The notes below the pieces were generated by a model, which did not search any database, had not been told where the DNA came from, and saw only the letters and a program-made list of their open reading frames with translations. From contig CAADRB010000060.1 in NCBI GenBank assembly GCA_900708905.1, positions 332,418 to 396,417 on the forward strand: a DNA stretch of 64,000 nucleotides, read 5' to 3'. Shown one piece after another: positions 34,238-47,660 of this stretch. The DNA is from Hymenolepis diminuta. Taxonomy: Eukaryota > Platyhelminthes > Cestoda > Cyclophyllidea > Hymenolepididae. A program made the position numbers and the translations under genes. Position 1 is the first letter of the stretch, and the number at the start of each line of letters is the position of its first letter.

Positions 34238-37200
34238 TATAGTCCAATGCCTTATACAATGCCTATCATCAGCCAATCAGAACATCTGTGTTATTTAACC
34301 GTCCAACCACGTTTTACCCTTTTTATGAGTACTGTTTCTACCATAAAAAAATGGCCAACCAGTGCGCAAGAACCTGCGGACACTGTCAAGGAACTAAAAT
34401 GTGTGTCTATTGACGCACGAGCCACATGCTTCTTTCTCTCTTGTTCGTATTCAGACACTTGAATTCTGTTGCATATGTGTACCTTTTCTCCAGTAGACCT
34501 CCGTTCTACACAGGCCATTTGCACATGAGTTTCTATATCTGGAATTTTTTCATTGTGCTATTATAGTATATGTTGACTCTTATCTACGTTGTCCTAACTG
34601 TTATATGCTCATCAAGAGGCACAAATCAGTCAATTCAACACAACGTGTAATTATTTAGACTCATTATTAAAAGCCGGTTTTCACTCAGTCTGTGCAGACA
34701 CTTATCCCTTACCATTAACTTCGCTAAAACTTTTATTATTCTTTTTTTCACATACTTGGTGTGATTTTCAAATCTTAGTCTTCCGTGATTTTCAAATGAT
34801 TATCAGTATACCTAGGGGATATGTCCACACACTCCTAATAGCACCTCAACTAACTGGAAATAGAACTATTGTGATCTGAAACTGGTAAGATCTTAGGGAA
34901 TCGAGATCTTCATAAATTAAAAATGTATAATTTTTTCAAGTTCGTGATTTAAATTCGAATGAAGTGTTTAACCAGAGAGTGTATTTCTTCTTGAATTATG
35001 CTAATGTAACATGTGGCAATAGTGAATTACAGTCTGCTACTTAAAAATTATTTCTTTAAAGTGAAATTGCCTTTTTAATTTTCTATGCTTCCAATTTTCC
35101 CACGCATCCAACTTTATTCTAAGATTTAACTTTGTTCTTAGCTTTCATAAACATCATGTGAAATTTGTGCGTTCTCGAAATTCACTGTTTAGCACCATCA
35201 ATATATAATATTATTATGAATGCGGAACATTTTGAGAGTAAAATTATATTAATAAAATATGAAAATAGTTTAGATGCAGTTTGTGGAATATTTCGATTTT
35301 AGTAACTATAAAATCAATTGGTTTTGATAATTTTTAATACTCGACCATTATTTAAACTCTGAATTCATCGGTAAAATGGTAATGCCTCGCAACAAAAAAT
35401 CAGTTCAGAGAACTGAAGAGTTTGAGTTTATTGCAATTAGATCTGATCTGATTCTCTACCAGTGACGCTTTTAATAGCAATTTGGTGGCACTAGGCACAG
35501 CAGATGACACTAAATACCTGGAGTTCAGGAACATTAACGAATCGGGAAAAATTCCCCGCTCGGGTATGCGCATAAAAACCACAACTGTCATTCATTATGC
35601 TGAGACATCGGCAATTAGATACTACAAATATAGCGCCAAAACGATTGTGTATAAATATGACATTTCGATCAACAGACTGAAATGGCCTCCAGGTCACTGT
35701 TCTGGCCCAGGACTGCAATGAATTAAGTAGATTGACATTTATGTGATAACTTATATCAGTTGCATTCAGAATTGATTTATCAATAAAGATTTTTAAGAGG
35801 CTGCTCATGTTCGTCTCATTAAACCTATCTCACCTGTTATTCAAAGAGCAATGCTGTTCATTTCACCCCTCCTATCGTTTCAAAGTGTTTACGAAAGTGG
35901 TGAAAGACGCCGGAAGTATGAATTAATCCAATTAATGAGATTTCAAACAACACCTTGGATAATATCCAATTCCACATTGTAATTTCATTCAATGCGACTA
36001 TTTGTTTCTAATCTCAGGGTATTTTCAGACCTCGATATGTCAGATACTGGATCACATACAAGCGGTTTTCTTTTGTTTTTATACATTAATCAAATATCTG
36101 AGCTCCTTCAATAAGTTTTTTCCTTTTTGATAAGTGCAAATTCACGTTAATTTCCGAAATCACATGGTCAATACCCATTGTTGTACCTTGTGAGCGGAAC
36201 GACCAAACACGCAAGTTAAATTAGGCTGATCAAGAGGGTTGTCAAATTCGATTTTCTCACCAGAAACTTTATGATGTTAGTTAATATGAGTTTTTTTCTG
36301 GAAAACGCTTTCGACAATGAGCTTGAGAATCATCGGTCGCATGACCTCCTTTAGGGCAAAAGATACAGGGTGAACTTATATAGCATTTCGATATTTCCAC
36401 AAATGTCATAAACTTAGGTTCATCAGAACTGAAAAATAACAGTTCACCTTAGGTTATACAAAAATCACTTTAACTATTCGTTTTTTTTTCAAAGCCATTT
36501 CATTCCCACTCCTAAATTTTTAGTAAATATTAATTATTTGAATATTATTATATAAGGCAAGGCAAAACGTTCAGAGATATTTTAACATAAGGAACCAAAA
36601 AAACAGTCGAATATGGAGTTATGTAAGTGGATCGAGTGGTATATACAAAATATTGTGCTCATTTGGATTCTTCAATATTGCTCATCGCTTCATATTCTCA
36701 TGCCTTGCTGTTTAGATTTCATGATTTATCTCCTGTTATCTGGGTGAATTCCCATTTCCGATGTCCAAAGCTCAGTGACAGGTTGATTCATCAGTCAACC
36801 ATTTTACATATGAAGCATTTTTGGCTTAAGGATGGAAATTATTGTGGAAATTACCGGGTGAACTCTGCTGAGTTATGTCATATTAAATTGAAGTAAGCTC
36901 GTGTAATTCTGTTAAACTCTTCACTATTAAAAGGCAGAATGCGCTAGTTGCAAATCTCAACTTATGCCTACCAATAGCTCTGGAAATTCAGAAGTTGAAG
37001 GGGTCACTGTAAGATGAAGTAAACTAAGGAAGTGCCTTTACCAACTGCACGAATTCTGCCACCGCGAGGAAAGGAAGTATTGTTGGTTGTGGTAAACGGA
37101 AAAGCAGCAACCTTTAATTGGTGAGCACTAGAAGTGATTCGATATGAAGTAGAATTAACAATGCAAATGATACAAAACGGAGGTCGGGAGGTGAGTCAAA

Positions 37201-39000
37201 TGTGTAGCTATGTGTAGATGGAATAGATAGAATCGCTAAGTAAATCACGGTCTCCGTTGACGGCGATAAGGAATAAGACCACTACAAGTTATCAGTACTT
37301 TGTCAGTTAAAGTGAGAGCACTTTTAACACTCAATCAATCTCCTCGTCAATTCTACGTCCCATACGATATATTAACAGTTAGCTACTCGACAGATAAAAG
37401 AGAATCCGAAATATTCTAGAATAACTTAAAAATTAATTTCTGTCAGTTCTCCTTGAACAGACTCTTTCTATTGAGCTCTGTTATATTAACAAAACTTTTA
37501 AGTTATATTATGTAAGTACTAGCTTATTCAAACTAAATTTTTTGCATTTATTAAGACAGGAGTGGCGCTAGCCTCCTATTTATTAACTGAATTTTAACTG
37601 AATGGAATGTATCTAAATACCCGAACCATGAACGAACTTCGCTAATTAAAACTTGAGTTAGGTGAAAAACGCTGCTTTCAAAACCGAGACATCAAAATTT
37701 CACATTTCATCTCCCTTTGGTCAGTAAATGTAAATTGGAAGTTATGCAACCTTTGTCTTTGACCAAACATTTCAAATCCTATGTTGTCCCGAGCCAACGT
37801 GTTCTGATCTGAATTTACCTGTTGTGCGATCACATTCCCATATTTATTTTACCCTTCTAGTATATTTCGGTAAACACTTGTTTAAATCCCCATTCGTTGT
37901 TATCCTTCATGGCCAATGACCCAGTAGATGTGTATATGTTCCCTTTGCTTAGTCATCCCTTAATGATTAAACTCATGGGATAATTTGAACTACTCATTTT
38001 CATGCAGATGTCTTCTTTCTGACTTCCAGGTCTTGCTGATACAAATAAACCTACGTACTACTTCGGCACTCAGGGTTACTTAATATTGGCCACGCAGGGT
38101 GTAATCTGTGAATCATTCAATGGGTCAAGTATTTCCCGCAGGCTATATCTACAGCTAACAAATTCCGTGACCTTTGAAGGGAAGCGCTATTTGGAACTCA
38201 CCTTTGGCATCCACAAGTTTGTATGACTTGCATTCTGCTCATGATTTCCTAATCGATATTAACCAGTAGTTTAGTCAAGCATTCCACTGGGAATGCGTCT
38301 TTTGAATAATTCTTAAGTACCGTTAGAAAAGTGCGTTTTCAAGGTTCACCTTGGGTGGAAGAGTAGCATCACGGAGCCACTTTCTCTGCTGGCCTGATTT
38401 AACTAGTTTGGTTGAACAAATGGACAGAGACAGATATTGAATATCAAAACCATTAATATCGCATTTGGCATATTTTTTAACAAATATACCTTATACATCA
38501 GTACATACACATTTCTCTTTAGAAAAGGTCAGCGCGTCGACTAGATAATAAGCGCAATTCAAATATTTTGAACTTATTTCTCGGTGAAAATTCTATGCTC
38601 CACTGATCAAAAATTTTCTTCCAACTATAATAGCTAAACACCATTTGCTCGACCGCCAAAGTGATATTGAGGACCCGTTCTAAATCTATCGTTATTGAAT
38701 TTTGAAATATTAATACGTATTTGCCCACTAACTTGATTTAACAATTCTTTATTTTGATCATTTGCTCATTTTCGAATGGGAAACTTATTAAATGTGCCAT
38801 CTTCTGAGGAATTTGTTTATTTTTGGGTAGTTACTCGTACAAATATTTCGTGTTTTAACCAATTCTTAGCCAACATGATCATCAGTGTTGATAAACAAAG
38901 ATCAGTCGATTTGTATTCCCTAATCCGTGATAACTCAATAGTTAATTTTGGTTAATAATATCCGTAAGAAGGCAAATTCATATGTATATATACTAACTGT
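34238..39000. other. intergenic, nothing recognised
   Basis: AT-rich, with scattered open frames (for example 35482-35721 and 36627-36896 on plus) that start at non-ATG codons or lack any recognisable domain or splice context. Confidence 0.4.
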
Positions 39001-39009
39001 ATGCAAAAT

Positions 39010-39515
39010 TAATCAAGTTGGTTAAAATCTTTCCAATTTCTGGCTAGTGCTGACTGCTCTGCCACTTTTTGTGTTCCCTCTCCTCCTCCTTCTTCTTTCA
39101 CCTTCCCCAGAACTTCGATTCTTCTCTCCTTCCTCCTCCTCTTCTTCCCAGGCGCAAAGTGAATTTTTCCACACACTAGGCCGCCAGTCCACGGCGTCAG
39201 CTGTTTGCGGCGGTAGCAGTAGCTGCTGCAGCAGAAATTTTTGTCTGTCGTCGTCGTTTTGCTACCTGGGACTGGGCTGGTGAGAGAAGGGTGGAGTACT
39301 TTTGGACAGTGGAGCGGATAAGGGGGGAGGGAGCAGAATAGAGACAGGAACAGGACCTCTCTATCTGTTGTCATCCATTCACCAATTGTGTTACCTTCAC
39401 TTTATCACAGACACACACACACACAGTGCAGGTTCGTGCGCAAAAGGAATAGAGAAAGCGAAAATCGGAGGGGAAAAAACGCCGCAGAAAGCGCAGCAGT
39501 TGCATCTAAACTTCA
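39010..39515 (+). promoter_or_regulatory. GC/CpG-rich block, possible promoter and 5' non-coding exon
   Basis: Compared with its surroundings this block is rich in G+C and CpG (for example GGCGGTAGCAGTAGCTGCTG and GTCGTCGTCGTTTTG). It includes a CT-rich stretch (39080-39150) and an (AC)n run at 39411-39425. It ends at a donor-like CTTCAG|GTAACC (39516). A downstream acceptor TTTTTTGTCACTTGATTGCAG (ending 40091) could pair with it. No ATG opens a long frame in the block. A transcription start and 5' untranslated exon of a plus-strand gene is the simplest reading, but unproved. Confidence 0.35.
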
Positions 39516-40091
39516 GGTAACCCATCTCTCCAATCCCATCTCCCCCTTCACCCCCCTTTTCCCCATTGCAGTCTTCCTATTTTAAGGAAAGGGATGGGAA
39601 AGGGGTCGCCCTCACTTTGATATAGAAACAGGAGGCTTCTTACTGCCAAGACTGACCCAACCACCTGTCCATTTCCCAGTGAAATGGAGGAAGGGCGTTT
39701 TCGGTAAAATCGGCCCTTTTCTGGCAGTATTGTACCGACAGCAGAAGCAAAAATAACGGAGCTTTCATTTCTGCACATATCGCTCTCAGTCAATCAAGTA
39801 AATCATTCAAATACTCCTGTCTAGAATTTAGACAAATTCGACAGTTTATTCGCATAATTCATATCTGTTTATGGAAATAAATCCTAGATCAGTTTTTTTT
39901 ACTGTTCCTTCCCGAGAAAGCAACACTGCTGATTTATGAAATCATGGATTAATTTCACGAATGGTTTACCCTAGCTTCTGGAATAATAATTTAAATTTCT
40001 GTTATTTTTACAGCGTTCTAAATGGTAATGTGGTTTAAAAGATTGAAAATCATCATTCTAAAACAGTTGGTTTTTTGTCACTTGATTGCAG

Positions 40092-40307
40092 AGGCTACAT
40101 GCATTTGGCATTCATCCAATTTCTCTCAGCGAATTGGCAAAGCTTCTGGAAAACATTGAGCTTCTTTTTAGAGAGAGTTTATTAAACGCTGAAATCTCAA
40201 TTAAACTTAAAAGTAGTCTACGCTTTGCAAGAGTTTATTGTAGACTACCAAATATTGAACATCATCGCCACCATGTTGTAATCAAGCAATGCGAAATAGT
40301 CCAGTAG
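40092..40307 (+). CDS. possible small exon after the 39 kb GC-rich block
   Basis: Begins right after a strong acceptor (TCACTTGATTGCAG). In the phase continuing from the 39515 donor it encodes RLHAFGIHPISLSELAKLLE, then about 50 further residues ending KQCEIVQ and a stop at 40307. The first half looks like an amphipathic helix. The joined frame has no ATG in the upstream block, so a start codon is missing. The other frame opens with an ATG but stops after 28 codons. I recognise no family. It may be a 5' untranslated or terminal exon of a non-coding transcript. Confidence 0.22.
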   Translation, partial: RLHAFGIHPISLSELAKLLENIELLFRESLLNAEISIKLKSSLRFARVYCRLPNIEHHRHHVVIKQCEIVQ

Positions 40308-41471
40308 GGGATGGAAAATGGGTCAAATAGGAATGCATAATAAGGTCAGATTGCCAAGACTTTAATTTTGCTTAAATTCTAAAAACATTGAAACGCTCGC
40401 TTTCTCCTGAGAGATATAAATCACTTTGTGACATCCAGGTATTCCAAAGCTCGATATCCATGATATGATCGCTGAGGTTCTGAGTGAGTTCATGTTCGCG
40501 ATATTCAGAGCTTATTGATGAGTTGGTGTAATTGAATATTTACCCGAACTATTTTAATTAATTTGTATATTTCTACGTCAATGAGTAGACAGGTAGGTCT
40601 AGATAGAACTTTTTTAAACACAGAAATACTCAATAGACGTTCCATACCATTAAGATATTATTCACACAGATTTACATACCGGGATTCTACTTATTGTGTA
40701 TTTAAAACTAATCTTTCAAAAAAGGATATCTAACTGATTTAACAAAATAACGAGTTGAATCTGCAAAGAAGAGGCAAATCTTACCTTCCAATTCTGTATA
40801 GGTCCCTTGGCATCTTTAAAAGAGCAAAAAATAGACCAAATTTTCTGCTTTCATACCATCGTATCGTCAATAAAATGCCGGCTTTGGTACCATTTTATAA
40901 AAACCTTATAAAATCCACATCAGAAGTAAATTCTTGAAAATTTGAGTTTTAAAACTCATTAGAAATTATTGAACAAGTCGTCCGGTACAATCTTATAGCA
41001 TTTATCACAAATGATTTATTATTGCTCTATTTCCGATTTCGGAGGCATGAAATTACATTTCAGCACGTTTACTTAGGTACAGAAGTTACTTTCCAAAATA
41101 TTTTTATTTGGAGGACTCGCGTTTAATCAGTTTGAACCCTTCACTAGATGTTAGCTTGTTTGTAACGATCCTTAAATCTGCGTGATTTTTGAAGAAGACG
41201 CTAATCATACGAATTCGATATCACACCAGAACCAATAAGGTTAATTCTTCTTTTCCCTCATTGTGTATGGGAGGGATATAAGTTAATGTTATCCTTTTGA
41301 TAGAATTAGTGGAAAAAGTCGTTCTATAATTGAGGTGATCAAACTCTTGATCATTATAGTCTCCTAGAACCAACATTCTAACCCCCTCTTTAATGAAGCT
41401 TTATAATTGGTATTTAGAATACATACAAATAGAATAGGAATGAAACCGAGAAAATAAATCTCCTAATGCTG

Positions 41472-41477
41472 CCTTTA
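41472..41477 (-). terminator. candidate polyadenylation signal of the IRX gene
   Basis: AATAAA on the minus strand about 380 bases after the IRX stop codon. The position is plausible for a 3' untranslated end. The motif is short and AT-rich, so chance is possible. Confidence 0.35.
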
Positions 41478-41856
41478 TTAGCAGGCCACACTTGCCTTAT
41501 AACTGAAGCAGAAGGAGAAGTCCGTGCGTATGACTGCCTGAATCCACGTAAAACTCCCTTCGTCTGGATACACATTCTTCAGAGAAAAAAAACAATCGAC
41601 ATGCAAATCCATAGGACACTTAAAGGACATTCCTTTTGTAATGATTTGATAGAGCACCATTATCTTCAAATTAACCAAGAAAATTGTATTAAAATTAATG
41701 ATAAAACCACAAACCGTTCACCGACTTTTGATAATACACACTATATCTGTACAATTAGAACGAGTGAAGGGGTAAATGCCACTTTTAAATGAGCTCTAAC
41801 ACAATGAAAACCCAATTGAAAGACAGTCTGAGTAAGATTTTTCAACTAGACCTTGT

Positions 41857-44800
41857 TCATTGTAAGCTCTGGTTCGGTGGAAAAGATGTTGATGGCTGAG
41901 GAGGATGTGCATGGGAAAATTCAGGGTACAAAAAAGGAAAATGTCGGACAATAGATTCACCCCTTTCTGAATTTCCTAAGGGAGAACGAGTTCGTTCCGG
42001 AGGGTCTGGTCTTACCATGTCTGTAATTCTTGGGCGAGGTTCGGTGGTGTTAGTTGTCCGCGGGGCCCACGTCATCTTATTCTCTTTTTTCAGTCTTCGA
42101 CGGGCATTTGCGAACCATGTTGATATCTGAAATTAAAGAAATATAGTTAATATTATGTACATAGTATACGGTATACAACATGTCTCAATATGTCATCCTC
42201 AGTGTTGATGGGATCTCAGTGTTGAATCAGTGCGAGAATCTCTCAAAGATCGTTCAAAAGAGCAATAGCATATGTTCTTCGGGATCTGAAGAGATGAGCT
42301 TATTATCCAGATTCGCTTGGACCGAATCCTCTTTCCCAAAACTCTTTCCTCTGTCCTGTAGCTATGAATCAGCTTGTCTGGATAGTATTTTGTATACTAT
42401 TCTAATAAATAAATTTACATGTATATAGTCAAGGGATTTGGATGACGCATACGAATAGACGAATTAAATGCGTGCAACAATGGACTTATCTGATTATAAC
42501 AGAATATCTTCGCTCGATTCAAAGTTGAGGAAACGTGGAGCTCACAATGAACTTAAACGTCCTAACAATTCAATTTTAAGGGGACGGAAATATTCGTTTA
42601 ACTTATTCATCAAACCCATCATATGATCAACGTCAAGTTCACGTGTAGAAAATTTTGTAAAAATTTTCTACATCAAAATCCTTTTTTTCAAATTTATTAC
42701 TCTAAATATTGAAATAAATCAATAATCAAAGGTGTATTATCACATCCACCAAAGAGAGACAGTTGAATCGGAAAACATCCACTCAGCAATTAGAGATATT
42801 TTATCTCTAATCGCTTCATTAAACGACAGACTCGACCCATTAAGAGCTCTGAAATTTCATTCCAAAAGTGTCAAGATTTGAAACAGAGGCATCATCCAAT
42901 CGAGTCTTATTAGTAAAATGAAGCGTTTTCATCCAACTATGTTGTATAAGCAAAAAGTAATCTAGAATAAAATAAAACAGCATAAATATATACACGAATA
43001 TAACGCATAATACGGTTATATGATTAATGGATAAAACCAAAATCGTTTCTTACCTGACTGGAACTCATACCAGTCATGGTTGCAAGAGCGGACTTTTCGG
43101 TTTTGGTTGGATAGGGATTACTTTTGTGGTCATTGAGCCATTCTTTCAATGTTGCTGTCGCCTTTCTAGAAGCATTCTTACGTCTCGGACCATCAATTTG
43201 TTGATGCATTCTGTAACGAAATTGAACATATTGATTGATGACACCTAATTCAATAAGCCGGGTCAATAGTTGTCAAAATATTTACCTTGGAGGAGGCAGA
43301 TTTTGTGAAGCGATTTCGTCATATGATGAAGTGGCATAGTCATCAATTCCATTGTGACTTCGCGGAATATAGCCTTGGTATTGAGGCATTGGAGTAATCG
43401 AAGCAGAATGTCCATGCATATAATTTTGCGAAGCATTGTATGAATATTCTGAGTTAGACATGGATGGATTAAATGATTCTGGTCCGTACGATACGGAATT
43501 ATAAACCGTGGATCCATGAAGGGAAAGATGAGGCTGTCTTGAATATTCATAATGGGAGTATTCATTTATTGGAACTCCTTGCATGTAATGATTACGTGAA
43601 TAGCTGGCACTATTCATTTCAAATTCACCTCCGGTATGTTGATAATGATTTTGATAGTGTGCATCTTGAGCATGATTTCCCCCAATGTTCATTGGAGAAT
43701 TCCTTCTTAATGGCATTTGTCCCTCATTCGGAAGTGGTGGTGTAAGTTGCTGGAAATCCCCCGGAGTACCCTCTGTCGAATTTGTCGCGGTCCCTTGGGA
43801 AGTTCTCGGTAAATATTCAGGTGAGTAATTAGTTGTTGCTATTGGTGGTGGTGGTAATGGCGGATGTATATCATAAGTTATACGCTTATGACATTGTTTA
43901 TCTTGATCTGAATTCAGATTACCATACACCGTATTTTGTTCCTGATCCCATGTATCTTCCGTTTGCGTTTTTAAATGGAAATTTTCATCAGACTTGCAAT
44001 AGAATTTGTTAGAAGGACCAGATAAATGGGACGGATAATTTGGCAATATTTGCGATAGATCTTGGTAAGATGGCATCGAATTCCTCTATATAGCAGAAAT
44101 ATAACAAATTCATTATTACCTTGCTATACGACTATTTAATGCGCGAGAAATATTTATATGCATACAATTCAGCAAATTATATCACGTCAATAGTCTGTAC
44201 TAGAGCGGTTATAGAATCTTCAGAATCAGAAATTCCTCTAGAATTCCGTAGTTTGTCAAATTAGTGAGTTAATAAAGGGAGAGGGGTGGGTAGTTAAATA
44301 AGATAAAGATTTTGTCATTGCACTGCGTCGACAGTTGTTTAAGCACTCGGATAATTTGATGGCAGGTAGTCAGGTGGTGCTATAGCAACCACTACAAATA
44401 CTGCGTCATCCTCAGACCGTCTTGGTAACTCAATTTAACCTACTACCAGTGGACAGAAAATCATCAGCGTCTTTTTCGCTTTTATAAACCCATCCAAGTC
44501 ATGGGAGTTTGTCAATTTCAATCATTTCTAGCCCATTCATCAAATGCGCACTTGAATATTCTGTAAGGAAATTATAATTTAAGTTAATATAAATGGGTAA
44601 AAGGAGAAAGGAAGGAAAAATAGAGGAAAGGCGAGTGGTCTTAATACTACGACAGCTGTCCGTAGTTTCACGGTGCAGTGTGTGTGGTCGTGGTTTGACT
44701 GTCACGACCGCCAAATACTGAGAGGAAATTTGCGCTTCTGGGTGGCCTAATCTGTGGCTGAGAAAAGACCTCAGAAAAAGAGGCGATTTGTTCAGTCGCC

Positions 44801-46046
44801 AGCTCTTTCTATGAATCTACTCTATCCTTCACTCAATTCTAACTTAGATATTTCTTAGTAAATAGTTGTCGGAGTTGTCAAATCAGTATTATGACAATAA
44901 ATTGAGAAGGGAGCAGCAATGACATGAAAGACTTACCCGTCTCTTACTCAAAAACTGAATTAAAATAATAAGGTCGAACTTATAAAGCTATTAATATGTG
45001 ACCTAAATCACGGGTTGTTATGGCCAAGGCCAACATAATATGCCTAGTCCATTAAAATAAAGCTACAGAATACGATCTAACCGGGCAGTAAACAGCTTTC
45101 AGAAAATTTTAACGAAAGTGAACTGATGGATTCCAGTCTTTAAATCAAGATTTCTACGTTATTTATGAAGTGATAAATCTCTCTTTTTTTCTGAATAATA
45201 TTTCACGACCTAATGAGGTAAATCAACCGGTTTTTTGAATTGAAAATCATGCCAATCATTGCAGATATTTGATTAAATTAAATATCGATAAGTAATAACA
45301 GTTGGAGAAAAGTATTTTTTCTTTTTTACATGTTCTTCTTCAGAGAACACATCTTCATAATTGTCCCCGCTACACACAGGGGATATAAATTCCTATTATG
45401 GTGTTAAAGTTTGTTGGTTGTGTAAGTGATCAAATACATAGGGAAAAGACTTATACCACTCTCTTATAAGAACCTTACCGAAGATAAATGCCGATAAATA
45501 CATAACTTTTATCTTGAGGGATAGCACAAAATTGTTTCTACCTTCCGCAAAGAACAAGTGGGTTTGTATATCATCAGCGCGCAATTAAAGGTACATTAGG
45601 AAGTCGACTAAAGCAGGAATTTTCCCATGACATAGAAAGCAAGATTTTAGGTCGAAAGGAGATAACTTTGAACAGAATTCTTTCTCAATCACGTATGAAC
45701 CGTGATTTTTATTAATTGTAATATTAATCAATTTCTATTTTGCAATATCATCTCCATTTATTTAATCCAGCATAATGTACATAACTAATGTCATGACTTT
45801 TAAAACATGGCACATATATAGTTTAAATAAATATGTAAATAGATATATTTACTTAGAGTTTGCCGAAAAATCACCTATTCTCAAGTCACTAGGCAAATCC
45901 GGAATAAAAAACGATTCAATATGCAAAATTGAAGATGTACATACCCCGGTGTGAAACATTTCGTTAAATCCACAAGTTGTCTGTGGAGCACTGAAAAGCT
46001 GTGGATTATACTTGAAAGCAATCGACTCGCTCATCTGCTGATCCAA
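41857..46046 (-). CDS. irx: Iroquois-class (IRX) TALE homeobox transcription factor
   Basis: Exons on the minus strand are 46046-45945, 44085-43286, 43210-43054 and 42126-41857. All junctions are GT-AG, the phases 0, 2 and 0 agree, and the product is 442 residues. The 63-residue TALE homeodomain (about 308-370) begins [20 protein letters not shown] and has the NPYPTK loop. It is cut by an intron in helix 3 after SSQ and resumes [17 protein letters not shown]. It is followed by MTWAPR, the hallmark extension of Iroquois proteins. The N-terminal 300 residues are Ser/Tyr/Asn/His/Pro-rich and disordered, with a PPLPPPP run. The C-terminal tail is short (about 70 residues). No Iro box is seen, but a GTAAGA within the last exon (after RITDM) could splice to a further exon. 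IRX proteins act in the nucleus as patterning regulators. The first exon is inferred from splice signals and phase only. Confidence 0.9.
42127..43053 (-). other. IRX intron 3, carrying two perfect short hairpins
   Basis: The intron interrupts homeodomain helix 3. It contains two perfect inverted repeats: 42645-42671 (12 bp stem, 3 nt loop) and 42789-42811 (10 bp stem, 3 nt loop), 118 bases apart. Confidence 0.7.
44086..45944 (-). other. IRX intron 1 (predicted)
   Basis: Begins GTATGT after ACCGGG and ends GCTATATAG before AGG AAT TCG ATG, in phase 0 on both sides. If the first exon is not real, translation would start at the ATG at 44076 and remove 37 residues. No other feature was noted inside. 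Confidence 0.55.
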
Positions 46047-47414
46047 CTTTGAATTTGATCGAAAAGAAATGAAAGGCCACCTTAAGAAAATTCACTTTTA
46101 ACGGCACTGAACACCAATCATATCCACTGCGTCTTATGGCCAAAGCTGATTGGCCGAATGGACACTCCTAATTGGTTGATACCACGTAGCTGCAACTCGC
46201 TATCTCGGTAATGCATTACGCTTAAAATTTATAATTTAATAGGCAGGAATAAATTATACGCAATTAAATGACATTTCCAAGTTTTTTTACAGCGTAAAGA
46301 GGTGACTGAGATTTATTTCACCAACAGAATTCTAAATTATCATCTTTTAAGGCTGAACTCCTTTTCACCGTAATTTGTGGATGTTTTTAATTTTAGGGAA
46401 GTCAAGAAGACCTGTAAAAATTCTACGAACAGTATTTTGCATAGAACGTGAACATTTAATATTTTATAGTCAATCCAAAAGTTTTAAATCGTTATTTTAA
46501 AATTCTCATTTATTTTAACGCACACTGGTTCAGTATCATTATTTCGAAATTATTCTAGCATTTACTTAAGAAGGTTATGTTTCTTTGCAAGTAGATTGTT
46601 TAGTTATGCGACTGAAGCTCAGTTGGCGTTCATATTCTTGAATGCCTTAGCTTTTAAGATATGTGATAGCTGGAGATTGACATCAGGGGAACCTAATAGG
46701 AAGCTAGCATCTCGCTAACTCTCTGTTAAATTGTATTTACTATTATGGTTAGCTATGGCGTTAAACGGCTGTGAGTCGATATGAGTAGGGACTTCAGACC
46801 TAACGAGCACTGACGCGTTTACAAACACGTTTAAATTTGATGTTTGCCACATGGCAGAAATTGATCTTATGATGTTCGGTGACCTGGTGTAAAAATAGAG
46901 AAATTCCGGCTCTACTGAATTAAAAATTGAGAAATGGAAATAGGCATTGAAATGATATTTGATAGATTTGACCAAGGTGGTGGTAAATTTAATTTTCGGC
47001 CTAATAGAACAGTGCTACAAAATTTTTAACTCAAAATCAGGTCAAATAAGAAGCCTTCAAATTTAAGAATAACTAAATGGTATTTCTTCAAAAGACTTGA
47101 ATTTACCGTTAAATATATTCATATCATGTAGTTTTGAAAGTTAGTTTTAATTTATTATAAGTGTGATTCAGGTATTCCTTCACTCACTTTAGAGAGCTTG
47201 CCAAATGCGTGTCAAAAAATTCACTGAATGCATACGTTAACTAACATATCTCCACTGTCCTAACTGTCAAATTTTATTAACTGTTCATTTGACCCATAAA
47301 AAGTAAAACTCTTTTACGCTGTTTCAATGCTGGGAGAACTACTTCTGGTGCTATGATATATCTGTCTATTAGATATTGCTAGACTGCAGATGACTCAAAT
47401 CCAGAATGATTAGA

Positions 47415-47660
47415 CGGAATGTAGTTACTCCAGGACACTTGATTAACTAAATAAAAGCTCTCTAACAGGAATAGAGATTATCTTCTTATATCTGACGTTT
47501 GGAGGTTAAGACACCGTCTGTCTAATAACAGTTTTAGCCAAAAATAGCTGTCAAGTGGTCAGGAATGGTGTGCGACCATATATTTTTATGGCTGATGGCC
47601 TTCTTAGGGAAAACCTGCGGGAATGAATTATTTCGAGACAATATATTACCTTTATTTTTT
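47415..47660 (+). repeat. dispersed repeat copy (GACGTTTGGAGGT family)
   Basis: The most complete copy: GTAGTTACTCCAGGACACTT, ATTAACTAAATAAAAGCTC, GACGTTTGGAGGTTAAGACAC, then GTCAGGAATGGTGTGCGACC and a GAATTATTTCGAGACA end. Matches the blocks at 12730, 16385 (inverted) and 51500. Confidence 0.55.

Noticed and set aside
41466..41792. 108-codon plus-strand frame
   Set aside because: Lies in the predicted 3' untranslated region of the minus-strand IRX gene and has no recognised content.
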